A stretch of 10,135 bases of DNA from Candidatus Woesearchaeota archaeon (GTDB lineage: Archaea; Nanobdellota; Nanobdellia; Woesearchaeales; GW2011-AR4): assembly GCA_016185915.1 (NCBI GenBank), contig JACPMP010000068.1, positions 1-10,135 on the forward strand. The letters are read 5' to 3'. Below the pieces are notes generated by a model, which saw nothing but the letters and a program-made list of their open reading frames with translations, was not told the origin of the DNA and ran no database searches. Below, piece by piece: positions 1 through 6,106 of this stretch. Positions within the stretch are counted from its first letter, which is position 1. The number at the start of each line of letters is the position of its first letter. The position numbers were made by a program, and so were the translations under genes.

Positions 1-654
1 AAAATTTACTCAGAGGTGCAAGAAATTAATAATTCAATTCCTAATGTATTTTTTGAAGAAAAAAAGATAATAGAAGAGCAGATAATGGATTTTTATAAGG
101 AACTTCGCAACACGACAGACAACGAGCTGGTAAAAAGGGTTTCTGCATTGATGTATGAAATGAATCAATTAATAGACAAGATAAATTCCTCAATAAGGGC
201 AAATGACTTCATAAATGCCATTGTAAACTATAACAAGTGCATTGAGCTCTACAATCAAGTGCCAGAGGGCTTTTTGAGGCATAAGAACTCAATTGGCATG
301 AGGATTTTGGATATTTACAAGGGCCTTAGCATTTACACGGAAATATCTAATCTGCAAAAACAATTAAACTTGCAGTCATCGCAATTTCAGCAGCAAATAA
401 TTGCACCGAATATGCATATGCAAATAAAACCAGATACAATTGGCAATCAAAATGTATTTTCACAAACAATGCCTGCACAGACAAATACTCCAACAAAATC
501 AATCCTTTTAAATTCAAAAAAAGCGAGCGCAAAAGAAAAAATCAAAAGGGGCTTTTATAATGAAGCGTCGAAGGATATACAGGAAGCACTCCAGCTTGAA
601 CCAAATGACGCAGAAGCAAAAGCGATACATGCAAAGATTAAGACATTGCAATGA
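1..654 (+). CDS. Helical/TPR-like protein of unknown function (5' partial)
   Basis: The frame is open from base 1 and the first start-like codon (GTG at 16) has no upstream ribosome site, so the true N-terminus probably lies outside the window; at least 217 residues are visible. The protein is rich in Lys, Glu, Gln and Asn and looks mainly helical. Counting from the GTG, residues about 1-125 resemble paired helices with a TPR-like stretch near 62-85. Residues 126-165 are a Gln/Asn/Pro/Thr-rich, probably disordered linker. The last 40 residues form one convincing TPR-type helix pair containing ALQLEPNDAEAKA. No signal peptide or membrane segment is visible in the part seen. TPR repeats usually mediate protein contacts. 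It lies on the same strand as the pilus operon but is separated from it by 669 bp, so a joint role is only a guess. Family not recognised. Confidence 0.7.
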   Translation, partial: KIYSEVQEINNSIPNVFFEEKKIIEEQIMDFYKELRNTTDNELVKRVSALMYEMNQLIDKINSSIRANDFINAIVNYNKCIELYNQVPEGFLRHKNSIGMRILDIYKGLSIYTEISNLQKQLNLQSSQFQQQIIAPNMHMQIKPDTIGNQNVFSQTMPAQTNTPTKSILLNSKKASAKEKIKRGFYNEASKDIQEALQLEPNDAEAKAIHAKIKTLQ

Positions 655-689
655 AATAAAAATCCAATAAAAATTTCAAAATAAAATAT

Positions 690-796
690 CAATAAAATAA
701 TTAAAAAATAAATACTCAATAAAAATTAAACATTAACAAAAAACTCATTAAAAAAATAATTCAATAAAAATTCCAATAAAATAATTAAAAAATAAA
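690..796. repeat. 23-bp exact direct repeat (two copies)
   Basis: The same 23 bases, beginning CAATAAAATAATT, occur at 690-712 and 774-796. Both copies sit in low-complexity A-rich DNA, so slippage or shared ancestry of a short AT-rich unit is as likely as any function. The repeat unit contains no G. Confidence 0.5.
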
Positions 797-852
797 AACC
801 CAAAAAAACTTTCGTGATTTGTCAAAAATTCCAATTTACGAATATATAAGAG

Positions 853-876
853 AATTTTTGAGCATGCTCGAAAATT
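853..876. repeat. Palindromic hairpin with GAGCATGCTC core
   Basis: AATTTT at 853-858 pairs with AAAATT at 871-876, T859 wobble-pairs with G870, and GAG 860-862 pairs with CTC 867-869 around a CATG loop, giving about 10 bp. A very similar GAGCATG(A/C)TCG phrase follows the hairpin at 6280-6300 in the other intergenic region. Confidence 0.5.
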
Positions 877-1127
877 TTTACAAGTTTCAATAGATGATGA
901 AAATTTCCGACATTTTAAAAATAAAAGTTAATGCGTCATGTCGATGAATAAAAATCAATTAAAAATAATATTAAATTCGCATTAACGAAAACAAAATAAA
1001 AAATCAGTGATACAAATCAAATTCAAGAATAAGAGCCCAATAAACAAAAAAACAATAATGATTGAACATCAAATAAAAAAAATAATTTTTGATAAGTGTT
1101 GATTAAAATAACTGGCAAAAATATAGT

Positions 1128-1190
1128 CGAATGCGAGTGAGCTCGTTGCGAACTCGCTCACAAGTCACTGAGTTGTGTGAGATGAGGATA
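1128..1190. other. GC-rich island with two mutually exclusive hairpins
   Basis: In otherwise AT-rich DNA this patch can form two stems. GTGAGC 1137-1142 pairs with GCTCAC 1156-1161, continued inside by GTT 1145-1147 with AAC 1151-1153. Alternatively CTCACA 1157-1162 pairs with TGTGAG 1176-1181. The two stems share bases 1157-1161 and so cannot form together. It could be a small structured RNA, part of a leader for the downstream operon, or a protein-binding site; nothing here decides between these. Confidence 0.35.
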
Positions 1191-1282
1191 ACATTACAAA
1201 AAAATCAATTTCACATTAAATAAAACAAATCAAAAACCAATAATGAGTAAATATAATAAAAAACAGAATATTGGAAAAATAT

Positions 1283-1294
1283 TTTCATAAATAC
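1283..1294 (+). promoter_or_regulatory. Possible TATA box of the pilus operon
   Basis: TTTCATAAATAC lies about 34 bp before the ATG of the ATPase gene, consistent with a transcript starting a few bases upstream of the ATG. The surrounding DNA is so AT-rich that this is only a weak assignment. Confidence 0.3.
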
Positions 1295-1323
1295 GATAAA
1301 AATAAATTAATCAAAATCTAAAA

Positions 1324-2781
1324 ATGGAAAGAGGAGAGAAAATAATTGACACTTATGAACTGAATGTTAACAACATAGTTGTTGATGTTGCCATAACAAC
1401 AAAAGAGGAGGAGTCAGTGCCAATATATAATATTTCTATAACAAACATAAGCGACACAACAAAGATAATTCTTGAGAAGATAAGGGATGAGTTTGTCACA
1501 GAAGAAACAAAAACATTAAGCGAAGAGGCAAGCGTTTATGACGTACAGGAGCAGTTTAAAGACAAAATACTGAAGTTGCTGGCAAAATATTTTCCAAATG
1601 CTGACAAAAAAACAATGGACATGCTCATTAATTACATCTTGCAGCAGAATATTGGGCTTGGAAATTTGGATATATTGCTGAAAGACACAAATCTTGAAGA
1701 GATTGTCATAAACAATGCAAAGGAGCCTGTATGGGTTTATCATAGAAGATATGGTTGGCTAAAGACGAATGTTTTAGTGCCAAATGAATCAAGGATAAGG
1801 CATTACTCAACCATAATAGGCAGGGATGTTGGCAAAGAAATCACAATATTAAATCCACTGATGGACGCTCATCTAAAAACAGGCGATAGGGTAAATGCAA
1901 CCTTAAGCCCGATATCATCAAAAGGAAATACCATGACAATAAGAAAATTTGCAGTAAAACCATGGACAATCACTGACTTTATAAAGGAAAAAACAATATC
2001 TTATGAAGGTGCTGCATTGCTTTGGATGGCTGTGCAAAACGAATTATCAATTATTGTTGCAGGCGGCACTGCCTCTGGAAAGACAAGCATGCTTAATGTC
2101 ATCTCTAACTTTTTCCCGCCAAATCAAAGGATAATATCAATGGAAGACACAAGGGAATTAATGCTGCCAAGTATTCTGCATTGGGTGCCGCTGGAAACAA
2201 GATTGCCAAATCCTGAAGGCAAAGGAGGCATAGAAATGCTGGACTTGGTGGTTAATTCTTTAAGAATGAGGCCTGATAGGATTATAGTAGGAGAAATAAG
2301 AAGAAAAAGGGAAGCAGAAGTGCTTTTTGAGGCAATGCATACTGGCCATTCTGTCTATGGCACTTTGCACGCAAACAATGTAAGAGAAACAATAATTAGG
2401 CTTACCAATCCGCCCATTGATTTGCCCAAGCAGCTTTTATCAGCACTTTCTTTGGTTGTTGTGCAGCACATTAATAGACGAACTGGCAGAAGAAGAACCT
2501 TGCAAATTGCTGAAATACTTCCAAATGGCGATGCAAGGGTATTGATGCAATCGAACCCGATAAGAGATGCTTTGGAAATCATTAACGAGCCGCTTGCTAT
2601 TGTTGAAACCTTAAACCTTTACACAGGACTTTCAAAACAAGAGATTTATGCAGATATGCAGTCAAAGATTACAATTTTAAAATGGATAGCAAGCAAGAAT
2701 ATGGCAGATGTTAATAAAATAGGGTTAATAATGTCGAAATACTATCACAATAAGCCATTTATGCAATTAAAGGGTGTTTAA
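1324..2781 (+). CDS. Type II/IV secretion system ATPase, archaeal GspE2/TadA (VirB11-like) family
   Basis: Cytoplasmic hexameric ATPase that by family role powers assembly of a type IV pilus-like or Tad-like filament. The 485-residue protein has a poorly conserved N-terminal part (about 1-110), the typical archaeal N2 region (about 110-225, including VYHRRYGWLKTNV and LNPLMDAHLKTGDRVNATL), and a RecA-like domain. Motifs seen: Walker A GGTASGKT at 247-254 (Lys253), Asp box MEDTREL at 273-279, Walker B region RPDRIIVGEIR at 316-326 with Glu324, and His box HTGHSVYGTLHAN at 339-351. All catalytic motifs are intact. The ATG at 1324 follows an AT-rich leader without a clear ribosome site, so a short or absent leader is likely. 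Its stop overlaps the ORF of the next gene, as expected of one operon. An archaellum (FlaI/ArlI) role is less likely because no other archaellum genes are present. Confidence 0.93.
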   Translation: MERGEKIIDTYELNVNNIVVDVAITTKEEESVPIYNISITNISDTTKIILEKIRDEFVTEETKTLSEEASVYDVQEQFKDKILKLLAKYFPNADKKTMDMLINYILQQNIGLGNLDILLKDTNLEEIVINNAKEPVWVYHRRYGWLKTNVLVPNESRIRHYSTIIGRDVGKEITILNPLMDAHLKTGDRVNATLSPISSKGNTMTIRKFAVKPWTITDFIKEKTISYEGAALLWMAVQNELSIIVAGGTASGKTSMLNVISNFFPPNQRIISMEDTRELMLPSILHWVPLETRLPNPEGKGGIEMLDLVVNSLRMRPDRIIVGEIRRKREAEVLFEAMHTGHSVYGTLHANNVRETIIRLTNPPIDLPKQLLSALSLVVVQHINRRTGRRRTLQIAEILPNGDARVLMQSNPIRDALEIINEPLAIVETLNLYTGLSKQEIYADMQSKITILKWIASKNMADVNKIGLIMSKYYHNKPFMQLKGV

Positions 2782-3592
2782 CTTGGGTTTTGTGAATAGG
2801 ATAGCTTCATTTTTTCCAGCTCTCAAAAGTGAACTTAGAATAGCGCATTTACGCTACTCTCCAATAGAGTATGTAAACAGAAACCTTAAGGTAACTGCCT
2901 TATATGCATTTTTATTAACTTTTCTTTTTTTTTTCATGCTGCAAAGGGCAAAACTGCCGTATTTCTTGCTTATTCCCATTTTCGTAATTTTATTCATTTT
3001 ATTTTTTGAATATTCCCTGCTTGCAGTCAAAGCAAAAATAAGGCAGAGGGAGCGTGAAATCAATAAGGAAGTGCTATTTGTTGGGAGATACTTGCTTGTA
3101 AAGCTATATTCTGGAAGGCCCTTGTTGAATGCACTTATTGAGACCTCAAGCAGCAGAGGAATCGCATCAAAGTATATTAAAGAGATTGTTGATGACATAG
3201 ACACTGGAAATACTATAGAAAATGCATTGAATAATGCGATGATATACTCTCCGTCTGACAAATTAAGAAGAATCCTATTTCATATAAACAATGCCTTGCA
3301 GCTCGGCATAGATGTTACTAAGCCGCTTGAATCTGTTTTGGAGGAAATAGCAAGAGAAGAAGAGCTCGAAATAAAAAAATACGGCAAAAAACTCAACACC
3401 TTGGTGATTTTTTATATGCTTGGCGCTGTTATTCTGCCATCTCTTGGAGTGGCTCTGTTTATTGTCATATCAAGCTTTGTCAGCATTCAAATTGATTTGA
3501 AAGGGCTTCTTGTTTTCACATTTTTTGTTGTAGTGCTGGAATTCATCTTTATAGCACTTTTCAAGTCCATAAGACCGATGGTGAATCTTTAA
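2774..3592 (+). CDS. T2SSF-domain membrane platform protein, first copy (TadB-like)
   Basis: Inner platform protein for the pilus/secretion ATPase; by family role it couples ATPase motion to pilin insertion. The 272 residues show four hydrophobic segments at about 41-57, 61-84, 209-236 and 244-264, with a cytoplasmic T2SSF-type helical domain between the second and third (about 95-205). That domain contains the typical GRPLLNALIETS and LGIDVTKPLESVLEEIA segments. The start is uncertain. GTG 2774 overlaps the ATPase stop by 8 nt but has no ribosome site. TTG 2783 sits 6 nt after AGGGTG (2771-2776) and would give a protein 3 residues shorter; I think TTG 2783 is at least as likely. The stop is followed with no gap by the next ATG, supporting translational coupling. 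Confidence 0.88.
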   Translation: MFNLGFVNRIASFFPALKSELRIAHLRYSPIEYVNRNLKVTALYAFLLTFLFFFMLQRAKLPYFLLIPIFVILFILFFEYSLLAVKAKIRQREREINKEVLFVGRYLLVKLYSGRPLLNALIETSSSRGIASKYIKEIVDDIDTGNTIENALNNAMIYSPSDKLRRILFHINNALQLGIDVTKPLESVLEEIAREEELEIKKYGKKLNTLVIFYMLGAVILPSLGVALFIVISSFVSIQIDLKGLLVFTFFVVVLEFIFIALFKSIRPMVNL

Positions 3593-4621
3593 ATGGCGCT
3601 TAAAATAATATTTTTGGAAGAGTTTGGAAAGGCCTTTGTCCCAAAAAACTTTAGGCCAAATTTAAGAAGGTATATGCTAAAAGCGGACTTTGACGAAGTT
3701 CCTTACAAGTTCTTTGGTTTGTTGTTTTATGTTACAGCTCTAATGACAACATTGATATTCATCATTTTCGTTTACCCATACCTTAAGGTGAAATATGAAA
3801 GTTTTGGTGTTGGTGTTTTATCATTCTTAAGCTGGTTTCTAATCCAGCTATTTTTTGCTACATTGTTTATATTGCTAGTGTACTTCTACTTAGACTTAAA
3901 AATATACTACAGGACAAAAAAAATGGAAGAGCAGCTTCCAGATTTTCTGCAAGTGCTTTCAGCCAATTTAAAGGGCGGCATGACTTTTGAAAGGGCATTA
4001 TGGAGTGCTGTTAAGCCTCGCTTTAATGTTCTTGGAAGTGAGATGGCTAAGGCATCAAAAAAGGTTATGACAGGCTACGAGGTCGGTAGAGCGCTTACGG
4101 AACTGGCTGATAAATATGATTCATTAATGCTCAGGCGCACTGTTGATTTGATAATAAGCGAATTAGAAAGCGGCGGCAATGTCGCCGAACTAATAGACAG
4201 GCTTGTTGATAATTTAAAGGAAACAAAGGCATTAAAGGATGAGATGTCAGCAGCAGCAATAGCATACGTAATCTTTATATCAGTGATTGTTGTTGTTATA
4301 AGCCCTTTACTTTTCGCGCTATCGTTTAATCTTCTTATCTTAATAATAAATTTTATAGGCAAGCTTTCAGTTGCAACACAAAAAGCAGCTACTTTGCCTT
4401 TTGTATTTTCAAAAGTTAGTATAAACCCACAGGATTTCAGGATGTTTTCTGTGGCGGCAATTTTTGTAATATCATTATTCTCTTCCCTGATAGTGTCTAT
4501 TGTTGAAAAGGGCGACATGAAAGGCGGGCTTAAATATATTCCAATCTACGTTTTTGGCTCAATTTCCTTATATTTCTTGTTTATGAAAATACTTGGAGCA
4601 TTATTCGGCGGAATAATATAG
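3593..4621 (+). CDS. T2SSF-domain membrane platform protein, second copy (TadC/FlaJ-like)
   Basis: Second platform protein of the same machine; many archaeal and Tad systems use two T2SSF proteins side by side. The 342 residues contain hydrophobic segments at about 41-63, 78-100, 223-255 (long, perhaps two passes), 284-304 and 314-336. A T2SSF domain at about 113-222 includes EEQLPDFLQVLSANLKGGMT and the ESGGNVAELIDRL segment. The ATG follows the previous stop TAA directly (3590-3592, then 3593), so coupled translation is likely. It ends 9 bp before the left target duplication of an insertion sequence, so the reading frame is intact. No pilin or prepilin peptidase gene follows, so any substrate must be encoded elsewhere or has been separated from the operon. 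Confidence 0.9.
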   Translation: MALKIIFLEEFGKAFVPKNFRPNLRRYMLKADFDEVPYKFFGLLFYVTALMTTLIFIIFVYPYLKVKYESFGVGVLSFLSWFLIQLFFATLFILLVYFYLDLKIYYRTKKMEEQLPDFLQVLSANLKGGMTFERALWSAVKPRFNVLGSEMAKASKKVMTGYEVGRALTELADKYDSLMLRRTVDLIISELESGGNVAELIDRLVDNLKETKALKDEMSAAAIAYVIFISVIVVVISPLLFALSFNLLILIINFIGKLSVATQKAATLPFVFSKVSINPQDFRMFSVAAIFVISLFSSLIVSIVEKGDMKGGLKYIPIYVFGSISLYFLFMKILGALFGGII

Positions 4622-4630
4622 GGCTGAATT

Positions 4631-4638
4631 TTAAAAAC
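4631..4638. repeat. Left target-site duplication of the insertion sequence (TTAAAAAC)
   Basis: TTAAAAAC directly flanks the left end of the element and is repeated at 5766-5773 directly beyond the right end. The match extends one more base (A) if the left terminal A is counted as flank, so the duplication is 8 or 9 bp. Both lengths are known among IS5-superfamily subgroups (ISH1 8 bp, IS903 9 bp). Confidence 0.75.
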
Positions 4639-4639
4639 A

Positions 4640-4655
4640 GCTTTGCCGAAACCCT
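4640..4655 (+). repeat. Left terminal inverted repeat
   Basis: GCTTTGCCGAAACCCT, a 16/16 match to the reverse complement of 5749-5764. Confidence 0.85.
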
Positions 4656-4669
4656 TTGACTTAAGAATT

Positions 4670-4679
4670 CTTTAATAAG
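4670..4679 (+). promoter_or_regulatory. Possible TATA box for the transposase
   Basis: CTTTAATAAG inside the left end of the element would place a transcript start near 4702. That leaves a leader of about 58 nt that contains the ribosome site and the start-site hairpin. Assigned on sequence likeness and spacing only. Confidence 0.3.
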
Positions 4680-4736
4680 TAGTTCATGAATGGATTATAG
4701 AGAAGAAATCAATCTTGATTTACAATAGTAAAAATG

Positions 4737-4776
4737 GGGGTGGTTGGAGGTACTCCACCATGACAACCGACACCCC
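4737..4776 (+). promoter_or_regulatory. Hairpin enclosing the transposase ribosome site and start codon
   Basis: GGGGTG 4737-4742 pairs with CACCCC 4771-4776, and GTTG 4743-4746 pairs with CAAC 4764-4767, leaving CGA bulged. The ribosome site GGAGGT (4746-4751) and the ATG (4760-4762) lie in this structure. Other folds are possible: TGGAG 4745-4749 with CTCCA 4753-4757 also hides the ribosome site. A structure like this would limit transposase translation, as seen in some bacterial insertion sequences. Confidence 0.5.
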
Positions 4777-5893
4777 ACTAATCCGAATTTGCAAACGGAT
4801 TATAGAACTATGTAAAAGAGCTGGAATAAAAAGGTATTCTTCGAAATTCAGCAACAAGCTGTATACGAACCATCAGAAAATAGTTTTGCTTTGTTTAAAG
4901 CAAAAGACAGGGGCAGGCTACGACTCATTTATAGATGAAGAGCTTATAGAAATGCCCCATGTTGTAGGGTATCTTGAGCTGAAATCATTGCCGCATCCGG
5001 ACACTCTGAACAAATTTGCTAAACTCATAAAGCAGACTGTTTTGGAGCTTGTTTTGCTTCAAGCAACGGCAAGAACAGGCATAAAGAAGCTTGTGCTTGG
5101 TCAAGATGGCACAGGCTTTAAGTCGAGAAAAATAAGCCATTATTATATCTTTAGGATAGAGTATTATCAAAGAAAAAATCGCAAGAAACGTCGTGGAAGA
5201 CCACCAAAGAAGCGTAAGAAAAAGAAGTATTTGTATGTTCAGATAATGGTCGAGTTAAGAACGCAAATGCCGATAGGTATCTCAATATCAAGAAAGTCTG
5301 GTGGAGATGCAAAAAAGTTTAAGCCAGTAGCCAAGAAAGTCATGAAACTTGGAAAATCTGTAAAGCTTGTGGTTCTTGACAAGGGATATGACGATGAAAA
5401 GGTACATGAATTCATAAGAGAATTCATGGAAGCTATGTCCATTATTCCTGCAAGAAATGATGATGTTCCGATATGGAAAACTTCCGGCAAGTACAGAAAG
5501 CAGATGAAAAGAGGCTACAGCAGGAAGAAATATCATCAAAGAAGCAAGAATGAAACTGTTAACTCTGTAGTCAAGAGAAAGTGGGGAGATGGGACTCTCG
5601 CTTTAAGCTGGAGATGCCAGAATAAAGAGATAATTTTTCGATTGATTTTCTACGCTGCACGTAGATTCATCTCTATTTTTTTATTAATTTTATTGAGAAA
5701 AGTAATTCATCCTCTAAAGAAAGGAGAATCTTACTATTTTATAGAGGGAGGGTTTCGGCAAAGCCTTAAAAACATAACATTTAAATATAAGCTTGATATT
5801 AAATCATCAAAAATGGCAAATAACACATGGATGGGAAAGTGCATTCTGCATACATTTAGGCCTATCCACACAAAATATTCTGTGATGTGTTAG
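4760..5893 (+). CDS. DDE transposase, IS5 superfamily, with AT-hook insert
   Basis: Cuts and rejoins the ends of its own element. I start it at ATG 4760, which has GGAGGT 8 nt upstream, rather than at the in-frame TTG 4715; this gives 377 residues. The DDE catalytic triad is intact: Asp116 (LGQDGTGF), Asp207 (VVLDKGYDD) and Glu265 within a perfect Y-(2)-R-(3)-E-(6)-K signature (Tyr258, Arg261, Glu265, Lys272). A highly basic stretch at 138-157 between the first two Asp residues contains RRGRPPK, the core of an AT-hook, a minor-groove AT-binding motif. The frame has no stop inside the element: codons after about 336 lie in flanking DNA, so the last 41 residues come from the insertion site. Activity with this foreign tail is unknown, but the triad gives no sign of decay. 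Confidence 0.9.
   Translation: MTTDTPLIRICKRIIELCKRAGIKRYSSKFSNKLYTNHQKIVLLCLKQKTGAGYDSFIDEELIEMPHVVGYLELKSLPHPDTLNKFAKLIKQTVLELVLLQATARTGIKKLVLGQDGTGFKSRKISHYYIFRIEYYQRKNRKKRRGRPPKKRKKKKYLYVQIMVELRTQMPIGISISRKSGGDAKKFKPVAKKVMKLGKSVKLVVLDKGYDDEKVHEFIREFMEAMSIIPARNDDVPIWKTSGKYRKQMKRGYSRKKYHQRSKNETVNSVVKRKWGDGTLALSWRCQNKEIIFRLIFYAARRFISIFLLILLRKVIHPLKKGESYYFIEGGFRQSLKNITFKYKLDIKSSKMANNTWMGKCILHTFRPIHTKYSVMC
5749..5764 (-). repeat. Right terminal inverted repeat
   Basis: Exact reverse complement of 4640-4655. It lies inside the transposase reading frame, where it encodes GFRQS. Confidence 0.85.
5766..5773. repeat. Right target-site duplication (TTAAAAAC)
   Basis: Copy of 4631-4638 immediately outside the right end of the element. 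Confidence 0.75.
5780..5789 (+). promoter_or_regulatory. TATA box (TTTAAATATA) downstream of the insertion sequence
   Basis: TTTAAATATA lies in host DNA just outside the element. Its centre is about 29 bp before ATG 5813, which would make that a nearly leaderless start. Before the insertion this box would have been about 30 bp after the stop codon of the last pilus gene, so it marks a separate transcription unit. Confidence 0.45.
5813..5893 (+). CDS. Possible small leaderless ORF, 26 residues, sharing the transposase tail frame
   Basis: ATG 5813 begins a 26-codon frame that ends at TAG 5891-5893. It has the same frame and stop as the transposase read-through. It follows a TATA box at near-leaderless distance and contains two Cys and three His or Trp residues. 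No family is recognised and the length is too short to be convincing. The alternative is that the promoter drives a longer transcript for the small ORF at 5943, or that the region is a non-coding RNA. Confidence 0.25.
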   Translation: MANNTWMGKCILHTFRPIHTKYSVMC

Positions 5894-5942
5894 TTGCCGA
5901 TTTTAACCTTGCTTTTTTCTAAACAAACTGGAGGTGTTAAAA

Positions 5943-6056
5943 TTGGTGCAAAAGACAAAACTAAACTCTGCGGACAGTGAAGATTTTGAAGACTTTCTTC
6001 AAAATTTATTAGTTGTAGATTTCAACAACCGCAACGAAGAATCAAAGTATAAGTAA
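5943..6056 (+). CDS. Small protein with strong ribosome site, 37 residues, unknown function
   Basis: A full GGAGGTG (5930-5936) is followed after 6 nt by TTG 5943, or after 9 nt by GTG 5946. Either opens a frame ending at TAA 6054-6056 (37 or 36 residues). The product is acidic in the middle and hydrophilic (DSEDFEDFLQNLL, then VVDFNNRNEESKYK), with no membrane segment and no Cys. The ribosome site is as strong as that of the transposase, and the AGGGTG before TTG 2783 shows the same arrangement of SD, 6 nt, TTG. The TATA box at 5780 could supply its transcript. Function not recognised; it could be a regulator or an anti-toxin-sized protein, but nothing shows this. Confidence 0.45.
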   Translation: MVQKTKLNSADSEDFEDFLQNLLVVDFNNRNEESKYK

Positions 6057-6075
6057 AAATGCGGAAATATAAAAC

Positions 6076-6083
6076 TTTAAATA
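6076..6083 (+). promoter_or_regulatory. TATA box (TTTAAATA) with an inverted repeat before the start
   Basis: TTTAAATA is centred 27-28 bp before ATG 6107, the spacing expected for a leaderless archaeal transcript. Between box and ATG lies the inverted repeat TGGCT-TTTC-AGCCA (6089-6102), a place where archaeal repressors often bind. Confidence 0.5.
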
Positions 6084-6106
6084 TGCGTTGGCTTTTCAGC
6101 CACCTT

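Larger units (their letters stand above)
655..1323. other. AT-rich intergenic region, no gene seen
   Basis: No credible coding frame was found on either strand. From 655 to about 800 the DNA is an A-rich stretch of irregular AATAAAAAT-like units, including an exact 23-bp direct repeat. A palindromic hairpin lies at 853-876 and a GC-rich structured island at about 1128-1190. The last 120 bp before the ATPase gene are again AT-rich and probably hold its promoter. Parts of 735-935 resemble the other large intergenic region near 6215-6355. Confidence 0.6.
4639..5765 (+). mobile_element. Insertion sequence, IS5 superfamily, complete (about 1127 bp)
   Basis: The element is bounded by inverted repeats GCTTTGCCGAAACCCT at 4640-4655 and its exact complement at 5749-5764, one base in from each end; the outermost bases do not pair. 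It is flanked by the direct repeat TTAAAAAC. It carries one transposase gene with an intact DDE triad. It lies in the gap after the pilus operon, just before a TATA-like sequence at 5780, so it separates the operon from whatever follows without breaking a recognised gene. Exact ends and an exact duplication suggest a recent insertion. Confidence 0.85.

Noticed and set aside
655..830. AATAAAAAT-like units considered as a CRISPR or origin iteron array
   Set aside because: Unit length and spacing are irregular, only one 23-bp pair is exact, and there are no unique spacers or cas genes. Low-complexity AT-rich DNA explains it.
885..960. ATGATGA-containing stretch considered as a C/D box guide RNA
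   Set aside because: A C-box-like ATGATGA is present at about 892, but no CTGA D box follows at a suitable distance.
2854..3261. 135-codon open frame on the minus strand inside the first T2SSF gene
   Set aside because: It is antisense to a clear membrane-protein gene in a coupled operon; it has no ribosome site and no recognisable domain.
4075..4518. 147-codon open frame on the minus strand inside the second T2SSF gene
   Set aside because: It overlaps a recognised T2SSF protein; its Ser/Ile/Thr-rich sequence is typical of the complement of purine-rich coding DNA.
4715..4759. Upstream TTG (4715) as the transposase start
   Set aside because: ATG 4760 has an ideal GGAGGT 8 nt upstream; the 15 extra residues are Gly/Asn/Trp-rich and come from the leader hairpin region.
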